DNA of 17,032 nucleotides from Eshraghiella sp964441705 (GTDB lineage: Bacteria; Bacillota; Clostridia; Lachnospirales; Lachnospiraceae): positions 1 through 17,032 of the forward strand of contig CAYTWF010000057.1 of assembly GCA_964441705.1 (NCBI GenBank), written 5' to 3'. Position 1 is the first letter of the stretch. Each line of letters opens with the position of its first letter. Below the pieces are notes generated by a model. It made no database searches and was not told where the DNA came from. It worked only from the letters and a program-made list of their open reading frames with translations. The position numbers and the translations under genes were made by a program. This document shows positions 1 to 8,328 of this stretch, one piece after another.

Positions 1-175
1 AGCCGGAACCGCACGCTGGGTCTAACAAGACTCTATCTTTGATACAATGTGCTTTTCCCGAATATGTACTTCGCTGCCCGTAGAAAGCCTTATTCTGCGG
101 GCTTTTCTGCATTTCAAAAGGCACAAACCGGCCTGCGAATCGCGGCTGATATGCCCTTGCTGTCGCTGTACTCAT
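1..175 (-). CDS. Partial ORF ending in a DPACGSG motif: possible N6-adenine DNA methyltransferase, runs off left edge
   Basis: An uninterrupted reading frame of 58 codons starts at an ATG (173-175) and leaves the window at its left edge. A purine-rich AAAGGAGG (186-193) lies 10 nt upstream and could serve as the ribosome binding site. The last residues read RVLLDPACGSG. DPACGSG is the classical S-adenosylmethionine-binding motif I of N6-adenine DNA methyltransferases (HsdM, Eco57I and similar), and a chance match of this length is unlikely. I do not recognise the first 45 residues. They are too short to be the helical N-terminal domain of an HsdM, so the gene may be a small methyltransferase, or a truncated remnant at an island junction. 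A hairpin followed by a T-run, read on the opposite strand, lies inside this frame, so a plus-strand gene ending left of position 76 is a competing interpretation. Confidence 0.4.
   Translation of the reverse strand, partial: MSTATARAYQPRFAGRFVPFEMQKSPQNKAFYGQRSTYSGKAHCIKDRVLLDPACGSG
76..108 (+). terminator. Candidate intrinsic terminator reading rightward
   Basis: GCCCGTAGAA (76-85) and TTCTGCGGGC (93-102) form a 10-bp stem with one G-U pair and a 7-nt loop. TTTTCT follows directly on the plus strand. On the minus strand no T-run follows the stem. This would end a plus-strand transcript entering from the left, but it lies within the possible minus-strand methyltransferase frame, so it may be only a coding hairpin. 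Confidence 0.4.
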
Positions 176-203
176 TCCGGCTGTGCCTCCTTTCCGAAAC
201 CCC

Positions 204-259
204 TAAATGGCAATCCTTAAAAAGTATAGGTATCCTTAAATTGTGTAGGAAAACTTAAA
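204..259. repeat. Three imperfect 17-bp direct repeats at 19-bp spacing
   Basis: Units at 205-221, 224-240 and 243-259 each end in CTTAAA. The middle unit, GTATAGGTATCCTTAAA, matches the right unit at 13 of 17 positions and the left unit at 12 of 17. They fill the intergenic space between the last operon gene and the ribosome binding site of the left-edge frame. They could be binding sites for a regulator or recombinase. I see no GC-rich terminator for the operon in this gap. Confidence 0.4.
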
Positions 260-263
260 AGGT

Positions 264-890
264 TTACCAAGCCTTCTCCAAATCAGACTCTGGGAAGGAA
301 TCAACTGTTCGGCCATCATCCAACGAGACCATATACAGGCCGCCGTTGATATCGATAATCGTTCCTTCCTGACCGCGCCAACGCACACGCACATGGTCAC
401 CGATACGGAAACGCGGCGTGCTTTTCTTGGAGCCAAGCTCTGATGCCATTCCAGCGAAAGCAAACAAGCCGAACAGTTTACCCGGCTTTTTCTGCCTTGG
501 CGATTCATCGACAGGCTCCTCAAATTCCTCGTCTTCCTCGCCGTAATGACAGTAACGCTTCTCCAAGTCAGCATAAATGTCATCGTCCATGCTGAACACG
601 AGCTCCTCGACCTGCTCCTGTGTGAAATCACCAAGAGCCGAAGTCACCATCTGGTTCATACATTCTTTACTGACAAAGCCCTGCATTTCCACAATCTCAT
701 CCGGAGTAAACCGGACGCCTGCGGCCATTGCTTTCTTTGCCAGACGTGAAGCAGCTTTCTCGTCGGAATACATTTGGATGATTTCTGCGACCTGTTCATG
801 GCAGCCAAACGAGGTCAGCTGTGAAATACGACTGACCTGCGTGCTATCTGCCCATTCATAAAATTTGTCGTAGAAATCTTCCCATGTCAT
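264..890 (-). CDS. Accessory protein with C-terminal SH3/KOW-like domain, last gene of the BREX operon
   Basis: This 208-aa protein has no assigned function. Residues 1-115 are predicted helical and contain MTWEDFYDKFYEWAD and FTPDEIVEMQGFVS. Residues 116-130 are very acidic (EEDEEFEEP), and a basic and hydrophobic stretch follows (KKPGKLFGLFAFAG). Residues 159-205 (RFRIGDHVRVRWRGQEGTI, then LYMVSLDDGRTV) look like a small SH3/KOW-type beta barrel, which often binds nucleic acid or protein. The frame extends upstream to a GTG at 908, but that codon has no ribosome binding site, so I chose the ATG at 888-890, which gives the family-like MTWEDFY start. It lies 24 nt after brxA on the same strand and probably shares its transcript. 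It is not a core BREX gene, so a role as an accessory or unrelated passenger is inference. Confidence 0.75.
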   Translation of the reverse strand: MTWEDFYDKFYEWADSTQVSRISQLTSFGCHEQVAEIIQMYSDEKAASRLAKKAMAAGVRFTPDEIVEMQGFVSKECMNQMVTSALGDFTQEQVEELVFSMDDDIYADLEKRYCHYGEEDEEFEEPVDESPRQKKPGKLFGLFAFAGMASELGSKKSTPRFRIGDHVRVRWRGQEGTIIDINGGLYMVSLDDGRTVDSFPESDLEKAW

Positions 891-914
891 AGCTTCTTCA
901 TTCCTCACGGATAA

Positions 915-1622
915 TCAGTTCTTTAATGAAACCGACAGTTCTCCTCCGAAGTTCGTCGTTACAAAAGCCTCGTCCTGCAGGATCGCTTCTTTTGCCAGAC
1001 GATATTCAAATGGGAACAAGAACGGGAACTCTGCCAACGCAGAGAAAGTGTAATAACTGCTTCCTCCGAGGTACATAGCTACCTTTGTCATGAAGGTTAC
1101 GATTTCAGGATTTGTCACGCTGATCTTTACTCGTTTCTGTTTTCCGACCGCAGGTGATTCCACTCCGCCAAGCTCACGCATGGTCGAGATGATCTTTGTG
1201 GTGGAATAATCGACCGTGCCTCTCTCTCCATATTCATCAAAAGTCTTTTTACGAATCTGCGTGGTGGTAATCGTATCCTCAAACTCGAACATCTTACCCA
1301 TCAGCCTGCTAATATCCAAGAATACAGGATAGGCCAGTGGCATCATGCACCAGCCGATTTCAGTCAGGTTATCCGGGTATTTCTGTATCAGCCTCCGACC
1401 TTCTTCCTGAAGCTGCTCTACGCCTTCTGAATTCAAATACCAGATGCGCATTAAAATCTCACGAGCCTTGCGTCGGTTCGTGGGACTATCTATTTCATAG
1501 GAAAGATGCTCCTCCAGCTGCTTTCTATATTCAGCCTCTGGGAGATTATCCTCCAGCAAGGCCACGGCTTTTCTCATCCAGCCTTGCTTCACTACTAAAC
1601 TTAATCCAACCATCTTAGCCAT
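915..1622 (-). CDS. brxA: BrxA, BREX small DNA-binding protein (DUF1819-like)
   Basis: A 235-aa protein placed last in the type 3 BREX gene set, where BrxA is expected. BrxA (the DUF1819 family, once called a putative inner-membrane protein) is a small helical DNA-binding protein needed for BREX function in other systems. The sequence shows the family layout: an N-terminal helical part (YRKQLEEHLSYEIDSPTNRR, then EILMRIWYL), a middle segment (YPVFLDISRLMGKMFEFE), and a winged-helix-like segment (DYSTTKIISTMRELGGVES). I see no convincing membrane helix. The ATG at 1620-1622 overlaps the end of pglZ by 8 nt, so the two genes are translationally coupled. Identification rests on family pattern and position together. 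Confidence 0.8.
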   Translation of the reverse strand: MAKMVGLSLVVKQGWMRKAVALLEDNLPEAEYRKQLEEHLSYEIDSPTNRRKAREILMRIWYLNSEGVEQLQEEGRRLIQKYPDNLTEIGWCMMPLAYPVFLDISRLMGKMFEFEDTITTTQIRKKTFDEYGERGTVDYSTTKIISTMRELGGVESPAVGKQKRVKISVTNPEIVTFMTKVAMYLGGSSYYTFSALAEFPFLFPFEYRLAKEAILQDEAFVTTNFGGELSVSLKN

Positions 1623-3078
1623 TATTCTGCACCGCCTTTATTTTGATAAAAGGTACCACTACCTCGTCGAGCGACATCCCGCCATGCGTCATAACGGCCT
1701 CGCCTTTAACATCAAGTGATTCTCCTACATTACAAATCAAATAGTCATATTCCTTTGGAAGGTAATACTTTGGATACTCAATCAATCCGTATTTCTGGAT
1801 GAGCGACTCCTTGTCTGCAAAATCCTTCAGCACCACCATCTTGTGACTCTTTGTCTCGACCTCTACTCCAGAGCCCATGATCCTGCCAAGTCCTACGCAG
1901 GCCGTGTTTCCGTGATCTGCCGAGATGTAAACATCAAAGCCATCTGCAAGGAACCGCCGTACCATATTGCTCAGTTTCTTTTGCCCAGTCAACAATTTAA
2001 TATCGTGATACATTCCGATGCGTCCCTGCGTCTGGGCATGTACCATATCATCGACATCGTTGATGATAACTGCACCGCAGCGTACAAAGGAACCAAAGCT
2101 CGCATCGTAGCCGCGCTCGTATCCGATCTGTGCATCTGTATAGCCGAGCTTCTTGGCGCAGTCAATAAACTCGGTTTTCTCCTTGCTCTGTTTCCACGGT
2201 TCCACCAGCTGGCTTGGATATTTATTGGAAAGCAAGCATTGACGTGAGATTGAGGTGGTTGACGGGATCATGGCAAAGGCCGCAGCCTGCTCATACTTGA
2301 TCCCATCGAAGGACGTGGAGAAGATTCTCCAATCAAACTCCGACATGCCGTCCATCACGATAATCACAAACTTCTCGCTGTGCTCATGCATATAATCCAT
2401 CGCCTTGCTGACGAGCACCGGCGTGTCTTTGTCTATAGAGGACGATAGCTTTCCAAATTGCTCAAGCGCGTAGTTCTGAAAAATACCATTGATTTCAGTC
2501 GTATCCAGCTCTATTTCACTTTGAATCGCCAACAGATCTAATCTGGACTTTTCCTCCGCGATTGCAAACCAGTCCTTATAGTTCTTCGCCTCGACCACCC
2601 GGCTCATCAGATCGGACAGCTTCTGCTGCAAATACCACTGTACGTTCGCCTTGGCATAGACCTTCATACGCAGAAACTGCGCAGTCGCTTGCCGGGAGCG
2701 CAGGTCGTCGAAATTTGTCGAATAGACATTACAGAGCAGGTCAAAATCAGTCTCTGTTTTGCCCTTCAGCTCCTCCGGATTCAATTTTGGGAAGAGATGC
2801 TGCAAGGACACCTCATAAGCGCGGAGTCGCCTGTGCATATCATAGGGAATATAGCTGTCCGTATGTGCCAGCACTACCAGCTTGGCATCATTGGAGTACA
2901 GCTTCTCCTGATAGTTTATCCGGAATTTCAGGTCATCCTCGTAAACGACAATCTCAAAGCCATGTGCCGAGAACGCAGACGTATAATCAACCTGCTGGTA
3001 CAGATCGTCGTTGTCCACGAGCAGAACTTTCTTCGAGTATGGCGCAGACGATTTCTCGTACACATAGTCTCCGAACAT
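1615..3078 (-). CDS. pglZ: PglZ, BREX alkaline-phosphatase-superfamily protein
   Basis: A 487-aa PglZ-domain protein, the signature component of all BREX systems. The N-terminus (KVLLVDNDDLY, residues 17-27) is typical of the type 3 form. The phosphatase-superfamily domain starts near residue 236 and shows the expected metal and nucleophile positions: VMDGMSE with Asp243, IPSTTSISR with Thr274/275, SADHGNT with Asp388 and His389, and THGG with His465. All catalytic positions I can recognise are present, so the enzyme looks intact. Its substrate in BREX is not established, although it acts with the methyltransferase and BrxC in distinguishing self from phage DNA. The ATG lies 3 nt after the brxHII stop, with GGAGG 8 nt upstream that overlaps the end of brxHII, so the genes are translated as a unit. 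Confidence 0.95.
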   Translation of the reverse strand: MFGDYVYEKSSAPYSKKVLLVDNDDLYQQVDYTSAFSAHGFEIVVYEDDLKFRINYQEKLYSNDAKLVVLAHTDSYIPYDMHRRLRAYEVSLQHLFPKLNPEELKGKTETDFDLLCNVYSTNFDDLRSRQATAQFLRMKVYAKANVQWYLQQKLSDLMSRVVEAKNYKDWFAIAEEKSRLDLLAIQSEIELDTTEINGIFQNYALEQFGKLSSSIDKDTPVLVSKAMDYMHEHSEKFVIIVMDGMSEFDWRIFSTSFDGIKYEQAAAFAMIPSTTSISRQCLLSNKYPSQLVEPWKQSKEKTEFIDCAKKLGYTDAQIGYERGYDASFGSFVRCGAVIINDVDDMVHAQTQGRIGMYHDIKLLTGQKKLSNMVRRFLADGFDVYISADHGNTACVGLGRIMGSGVEVETKSHKMVVLKDFADKESLIQKYGLIEYPKYYLPKEYDYLICNVGESLDVKGEAVMTHGGMSLDEVVVPFIKIKAVQNNG

Positions 3079-3081
3079 CAG

Positions 3082-5754
3082 TTACGCCTCCAATCTGATC
3101 ATTATCATCATGCGGAAGTCCGGGTAGACCTGACTTCCTTTTTTATATTCTGCCTCAATGGCAGCCTTCTCGCGCTCCAGCTTTGCCAGTCTGGAACGAC
3201 GGATATTTTCAATTCCAATATGCTCAGCGGCCTCTGTTCTGAGCTGCAGAGCGTACATATACTTGGTGTAGCTTTCCTTCTTCGTCTGGATCTGCTTATC
3301 CTTCAGCTCGACGAATGTGTCATAGGCAAAATCCATGCACATCGCTTCGAGCTTCTTATATTCCTCCTCTGAAATGTTCGGTGCCGACTTTACCGTCAGC
3401 TTGCTATTCCCATCAAGGAATACGTCCATCAGACGCTTTCCGGCCATCGGACGCAGGATAAAATTCTCGTTTACAAAGATAGGAATGATCCTCTTACCGC
3501 TTTCTTCATCGGAAATAGAGAGCTCCCATAGCATGAAGTAACCTGCCTCATTCGGAAAGTCCTTGATGCCTATGGAGAGGAGCTGGGAGTCATGATCCTG
3601 AATGATGCTCGTCCGCAGGTGCTTTGTGATCTCCACATCGTTTATGCTGATGCGGTCAATGAGCCGAAGATCGTGGCCTTTCCAGCTTTCGTAGTAAGCC
3701 ATCATCTGGCGCAGGGCACCATCTACATCAAAGTCTGACTCTGTTCCGACAAGGCTCCGCAAATCTTTTTCTTCGCGGATAATGTCCTTATACTTCTGGG
3801 CATTGGCGACCTGCTGCTTCACTTCCGACTCAACCGGATACAAGTTTTTCTCTACAGAGCGTGGCTTGCCGATGGAGTTCATGTAGACCTCGGTGAAATC
3901 AACTTCGGCCACCTCGCTGTCGAGAACGTCGGAATACTTGTCCACACCCATCTCCTTGAGGATGACGGAGAGCTTTTCTTCCAGCACCTCCCGGACACGG
4001 CACTCAACCGTATCCGTAATGATAAAATTGTAGATATGAACATCCCGCTGTTGGCCAATACGGTCTGCACGACCACATCGCTGTTCAATCTTCATCGGAT
4101 TCCACGGCAGGTCATAGTTGATGATGATATTGGAGAACTGTAGGTTCAGGCCTTCACCACCGGCATCCGTGGAAATAAATATGTTGCTCTTAGTCTTAAA
4201 TTCAAGCAGCGCCTCATTACGCTCCTCAATATTCATGCCGCCATTCAGGATCGTAACCGTGAAGCCACGATTCTCCAGCAGCTTTTTCAAATAGGCCTGT
4301 GTGGCCACAAACTCAGTAAAGACGATGATCTTCTGGTCGCGGTCTTCGCTCAAAATCTCGTCAATGGTATCGACCAGCTTTTCCACCTTGACATCCGGAT
4401 ACTGAAACTCCGCCTGCTTGGCAACGGCGATGATGCGTTCCAGTTCCTCGATTTCCGTATCTATATCCAAGGACATAGCCTCGATTGCTTCCTCAACACC
4501 GTCTTCAATATCCAGCTCGGCCAGATCCTCTTCGGTCAAAGAACCAATCCGTGTGCTCTGCGTTTTCAACACTTGCAGGCGGCGCTCCAAGCTCTGCCGG
4601 ACGGCTGCCGTACTGCTGGTCACCATGCGCTGCATAATAATCAGCAGGAAGATTAAGCACATGTTCTTCTTCCGGTTCCGGCGTGCCTTGTCATAGGTCT
4701 TGGAAACATAAGTGCTGACCAGCTGATACAACTCGCGCTGAAGCGTATGCCTCTCGTCCCAATTCAGCTCCACCAGATGCGTGATCCGGTTCTTGAAGAG
4801 CCGATTTCCGTTGTTGTCGATTGCCTCGCGTTTCTCTGTACGAATGAGGTATGGTGCGACCTGCTCCTTCACAATCGACTTTGCATTCGGGAAGGCTTCT
4901 TCATCCAGAAGCCGCACCAAACGCAGGAAAGGTTCCGTCTTGCCGTTATGCGGCGTGGCCGAAAGCAAAAGCAGATATGGGCTTGCCTGCGAAAGAAGAT
5001 AGCCCAACTTATAGCGAGCCACCTCGCCGGAGGAGCCTGCGACACGGTGCGCCTCATCGATGATGATCAAGTCCCAGCCGCTGTTGATAATCGAGTAAAT
5101 TCGCTCTTCGTTATATTTTTCTACGCGCTCATCCGTCCAACCGGCGTGCTTCTCGATAGGCTTGATGGAGTCCATCGGAGAGATGACCTGATCGAACTGA
5201 CCGTAAACATCATCCGCATCTGTGAGACGGCGGATCGTGTCATAATCAGACGGCAGGATCACTTGAAACTTCTCGTGGAACTTCTCCTGCATTTCAGACG
5301 CCCACTGCGTAACAAGACCGGTCGGACAAACGACCAGAACTCGCTGCACGAGGCCACGGCTTTGCAATTCCTTAATGATCATCCCGGCCTCGATAGTTTT
5401 ACCAAGACCGACCTCATCCGCCAGAATATATCGGATGTTGTTTGTCTCCATTGCGCGGTTCAGCACATGGAGCTGATGCGGCAGCGGAATAATCCCGCTC
5501 GAAAGTGCGGAAAGGAAACCACCGGCGGTCTCGTTCTTGATCTTGGCCAGCAGAGTGACATAGCGCAGATAGTTCTCATCGTACTGAGCTGCACTGCCGC
5601 CTTTATTCAGTTGTTCTTCGGTCGCTTTGTAAACCTGACCTGTGGCAGAATCGAAAACCTTGTAGGACGTGTATCCCCACATCTCGATTCTTTCCAGCAC
5701 CTGAACATTGGCACCGGCTACAGAATCAAAAACGAAATCACCGGTATTAAACAT
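3082..5754 (-). CDS. brxHII: BrxHII, SNF2/DEAD-like superfamily 2 helicase of type 3 BREX
   Basis: An 890-aa SF2 helicase or translocase. The first RecA-like domain has motif I DEVGLGKT (residues 113-120), motif II DEAH (233-236) and motif III SATPHNG (265-271). The second has VFTEF near 478, STDAGGEGLNLQ (528-539) and the motif VI arginine finger QRCGRADRIGQ (558-568). The inserted helical region between the domains (about 335-460) and the long C-terminal helical extension resemble Swi2/Snf2-type DNA translocases. All ATPase motifs look intact. BrxHII is the helicase specific to types 3 and 5 of BREX and lies between pglXI and pglZ, as expected for type 3. It starts 15 nt after pglXI with AAAGGAGCG upstream of the ATG. 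Related helicases also occur in DISARM, but the neighbours here are BREX. Confidence 0.93.
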   Translation of the reverse strand: MFNTGDFVFDSVAGANVQVLERIEMWGYTSYKVFDSATGQVYKATEEQLNKGGSAAQYDENYLRYVTLLAKIKNETAGGFLSALSSGIIPLPHQLHVLNRAMETNNIRYILADEVGLGKTIEAGMIIKELQSRGLVQRVLVVCPTGLVTQWASEMQEKFHEKFQVILPSDYDTIRRLTDADDVYGQFDQVISPMDSIKPIEKHAGWTDERVEKYNEERIYSIINSGWDLIIIDEAHRVAGSSGEVARYKLGYLLSQASPYLLLLSATPHNGKTEPFLRLVRLLDEEAFPNAKSIVKEQVAPYLIRTEKREAIDNNGNRLFKNRITHLVELNWDERHTLQRELYQLVSTYVSKTYDKARRNRKKNMCLIFLLIIMQRMVTSSTAAVRQSLERRLQVLKTQSTRIGSLTEEDLAELDIEDGVEEAIEAMSLDIDTEIEELERIIAVAKQAEFQYPDVKVEKLVDTIDEILSEDRDQKIIVFTEFVATQAYLKKLLENRGFTVTILNGGMNIEERNEALLEFKTKSNIFISTDAGGEGLNLQFSNIIINYDLPWNPMKIEQRCGRADRIGQQRDVHIYNFIITDTVECRVREVLEEKLSVILKEMGVDKYSDVLDSEVAEVDFTEVYMNSIGKPRSVEKNLYPVESEVKQQVANAQKYKDIIREEKDLRSLVGTESDFDVDGALRQMMAYYESWKGHDLRLIDRISINDVEITKHLRTSIIQDHDSQLLSIGIKDFPNEAGYFMLWELSISDEESGKRIIPIFVNENFILRPMAGKRLMDVFLDGNSKLTVKSAPNISEEEYKKLEAMCMDFAYDTFVELKDKQIQTKKESYTKYMYALQLRTEAAEHIGIENIRRSRLAKLEREKAAIEAEYKKGSQVYPDFRMMIMIRLEA

Positions 5755-5769
5755 TACATCGCTCCTTTA

Positions 5770-8325
5770 TTACACGCGGCTCAAACTGATGTCGTAGTAC
5801 ATGAGCAGATTCGGGTCTTCCTGAATGGTCTGCTCCGGCAAACGCTCGGCCACTGCCACGATGGCAGCGTAATCCTTGTCCTTCCAGAGCTTCGAGAATC
5901 CAGCACGAATAGCTTCCGAGCGGAACACCTTCAGCTTGCCCTTGGACTCCAGATAAGTCTGGAATTCCTTCAGCAGATTCTTCTCACGCAGTTTGGCAAG
6001 ATCACCACTCTTGGTAAGGTCAGGAATGTACCACTTACCGTCGTCATCCTTCAGGAAGTTCTCTTCGAGAATTTCCAGCAGTTCAGGCATCTTTTCTCTC
6101 TTATCTACTGCTTGAAGTTCCTTCATAAATTTCGGCTGAAGCTCCGCATAAGTCATGCGACCGTTTCCACTATTTTCATCGAGTTGCTGGTACAGCCAGC
6201 CAATAGCTGACTTCTCATCTGACACAAATAAAGAGAACTGAATGTTCTCTACTTCCATCGTAGAGCGAGCCATATCATATTCGTTGACCTGATCAGGCAG
6301 GAAATACATCCCATCGCGCTTAAGGAACCGTTCATCAAGACCTTTATAAAATTCTGCTGAGTCAAGTGGAACAGCATAGCCGCGCATAATGTGGTAAGAA
6401 ACCATCCGGTCGAACAGCAAAAATGCCTGACGCTCAGCCAAAATGTCAATTTTTCCATCATTATCAGAGTCAACAACAACCGGCAAATTAGAAAGATGCT
6501 GCCTAACGAACTCCCATGCAGCCTCATCAGTCCCTGCTTTAACAGTAAAGTTCTTCAGGAAAGACGAAGTCGGCTTGTAAGCTGATATTACTAAATCCTG
6601 CTTAACAGCAGCACCTGAAGTTATCTGTTTAAAACTGCTTTGCTTCTTGTCGAGTGTGCGCACATCTGCAATGATAAACCCCGCTCTTGCTAAGGCTTCC
6701 TGAATGGCATTCCATACAGCATTCTTTGAATTGTGAAATTCAACAGTCATCCAGTGATTCGGTTTTAGTACACGATAATACTCAGAGAAGCAAGACGTCA
6801 TCAATTGCTGATATTCTGGTAAGTATTTATTTTGCTCTGGATTGACGATTGCTTCTTCTTCATTGTTGGTCACTACACGCAGCCACGATTCCCACATGAA
6901 GCTAAGCTCTGAATAGTTCAAATTCCCGCCAAAAGGAGGATCAGTAAAAATATAGTCGACCGTGTTATCATCCAATCCACTCATCGATGTAAGAGAATTT
7001 GTACTAATTAGCGTGGACATATCAAAATCATAAATCTTATCCTTCAGCTTTCGAATGGATTTGTATTTCCCTTGAATCCAGTCCAGCACATTCCACTCTC
7101 TTATCATCGAACCAACATAAAGTGTTCCTGAAAGGATCATGTTGGGAAAGCCTGAATTCAAACGGAATCGCTGAAGTTTGCTCACGCCCTGCATTACTCC
7201 GGTAACAATCGACTTAAGTGCAATTTTTACATTATCGCTCTCTTCCGAATTTGTTATCTCATCCCATAAAACCGCCAAGCAATACAAGTTTCGCTTAGTA
7301 AAGAAATGATGAGCATGTGTGATACCATATTTATCGTTTCTTCTACTTTCACCGCCCACTGGCATTCTATCGGTCGGAACCCAATAAGGAATCTTCAGGG
7401 CTTCGATTTTATCAATCAGCTCCAGATCGGTTTTATCAGGGCTCTTATAGCATTCCTGCCGACCGTTTTGATAAGCAATCAAAACTGGTACCTGTTTTGT
7501 CGTATTTACAATTTCCCCGATATAATCATCGAGAAAACTCTTTACTGCTCGCTCACAACTTTTCTTTGTAATTTCAGCATTACATGAAGGGCAGAGGAAT
7601 TTATCTTTTACGCTTCCAGTTTCCTTATCAACAGCGGCATCCCAGAAAACCACTTCCTTGCCACAGTGCGGGCAAATAAATACGTCCGACCACACAGTAT
7701 AATTTACATGGTGTTCTGCTCCGGTTTCGTCCTTCGTCATATACATCCATGCGCATTCTTTATCAGCGCGTGCAGACATTTTCAAAAAGGCTCGCTCAAA
7801 AATCTGCACATCTACTGGTTGGTTATAAACTGCAGAAATATATGTCGCAGCAGGCGAAAGGTCACTAATAATTGACTTTCTTGTACCCCACTGCTTACTC
7901 TCAAATTCACCGGTCATCTCGAATTCAAGAGAATGATCTGAACTACCGCACATTTGAGCAGCCACTGCAGTCATCCCCGTCCCGCAGAATCCATCAAAAA
8001 CAACATCTCCGGGCTTTGTATAGTGGAGGATATATCGCATTATGGCCTTATAAGGAACCTTCGTGTGATAGCTATGAGCATTATAGACTGGATCTTTTTT
8101 CCCTTCGCTTACATCTGCTGCAAAAGGCTCACACCTATATGAATCTGACGTTTCGTCATAAGGAACCCCGTTTTCTTTGACGAATTCTCCAATAAACGGA
8201 TTCGGACAAGCCGTATAGTAAGGTGCATTCGAAAGCTCGATAATATCCTCATCGGAGCCTTGCGGAAACCCTTCTGTGCCACGCACCTTGTCAATATCAG
8301 CCTTGGTAAGTATTCTTCGTTCCAT
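5770..8325 (-). CDS. pglXI: PglXI, BREX site-specific DNA adenine methyltransferase with Zn ribbon
   Basis: An 851-aa DNA methyltransferase that would mark host DNA so that BREX ignores it. Motif I is VVFDGFCGTG (residues 108-117), and the catalytic motif IV is DPPF (462-465, followed by GGNLNYSELSF). Two CxxC pairs, CPHC (218-221) and CPSC (245-248), form a zinc-ribbon-like insert in the long gap between the motifs, where target recognition is likely. The order motif I, insert, motif IV resembles alpha-class N6-adenine enzymes. The gene starts 3 nt after brxC, with the ribosome binding site inside the end of brxC. Its middle is clearly AT-rich (23 of 60 GC in each of 6421-6480, 6541-6600 and 7501-7560), while its 3' end (33 of 60 in 5881-5940) and 5' end (31 of 60 in 8221-8280) match the rest of the operon. 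This suggests allele replacement of the core. Confidence 0.92.
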   Translation of the reverse strand: MERRILTKADIDKVRGTEGFPQGSDEDIIELSNAPYYTACPNPFIGEFVKENGVPYDETSDSYRCEPFAADVSEGKKDPVYNAHSYHTKVPYKAIMRYILHYTKPGDVVFDGFCGTGMTAVAAQMCGSSDHSLEFEMTGEFESKQWGTRKSIISDLSPAATYISAVYNQPVDVQIFERAFLKMSARADKECAWMYMTKDETGAEHHVNYTVWSDVFICPHCGKEVVFWDAAVDKETGSVKDKFLCPSCNAEITKKSCERAVKSFLDDYIGEIVNTTKQVPVLIAYQNGRQECYKSPDKTDLELIDKIEALKIPYWVPTDRMPVGGESRRNDKYGITHAHHFFTKRNLYCLAVLWDEITNSEESDNVKIALKSIVTGVMQGVSKLQRFRLNSGFPNMILSGTLYVGSMIREWNVLDWIQGKYKSIRKLKDKIYDFDMSTLISTNSLTSMSGLDDNTVDYIFTDPPFGGNLNYSELSFMWESWLRVVTNNEEEAIVNPEQNKYLPEYQQLMTSCFSEYYRVLKPNHWMTVEFHNSKNAVWNAIQEALARAGFIIADVRTLDKKQSSFKQITSGAAVKQDLVISAYKPTSSFLKNFTVKAGTDEAAWEFVRQHLSNLPVVVDSDNDGKIDILAERQAFLLFDRMVSYHIMRGYAVPLDSAEFYKGLDERFLKRDGMYFLPDQVNEYDMARSTMEVENIQFSLFVSDEKSAIGWLYQQLDENSGNGRMTYAELQPKFMKELQAVDKREKMPELLEILEENFLKDDDGKWYIPDLTKSGDLAKLREKNLLKEFQTYLESKGKLKVFRSEAIRAGFSKLWKDKDYAAIVAVAERLPEQTIQEDPNLLMYYDISLSRV

Positions 8326-8328
8326 AGG

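Noticed and set aside
49..258. Plus-strand 69-codon frame at the left edge
   Set aside because: It has no ribosome binding site and runs through the hairpin and the direct repeats. The minus-strand frame with DPACGSG is better supported.
4747..6210. Long plus-strand open frame of 487 codons
   Set aside because: It lies opposite brxHII and the end of pglXI, which carry complete helicase and methyltransferase motifs. Its translation is Leu/His/Arg-rich without domains, typical of an antisense shadow.
3082..8325. Helicase plus methyltransferase read as a DISARM system
   Set aside because: PglZ, BrxC, BrxA and a BrxF-like protein are present in type 3 BREX order, and no DISARM DrmB- or DrmC-like gene is seen.
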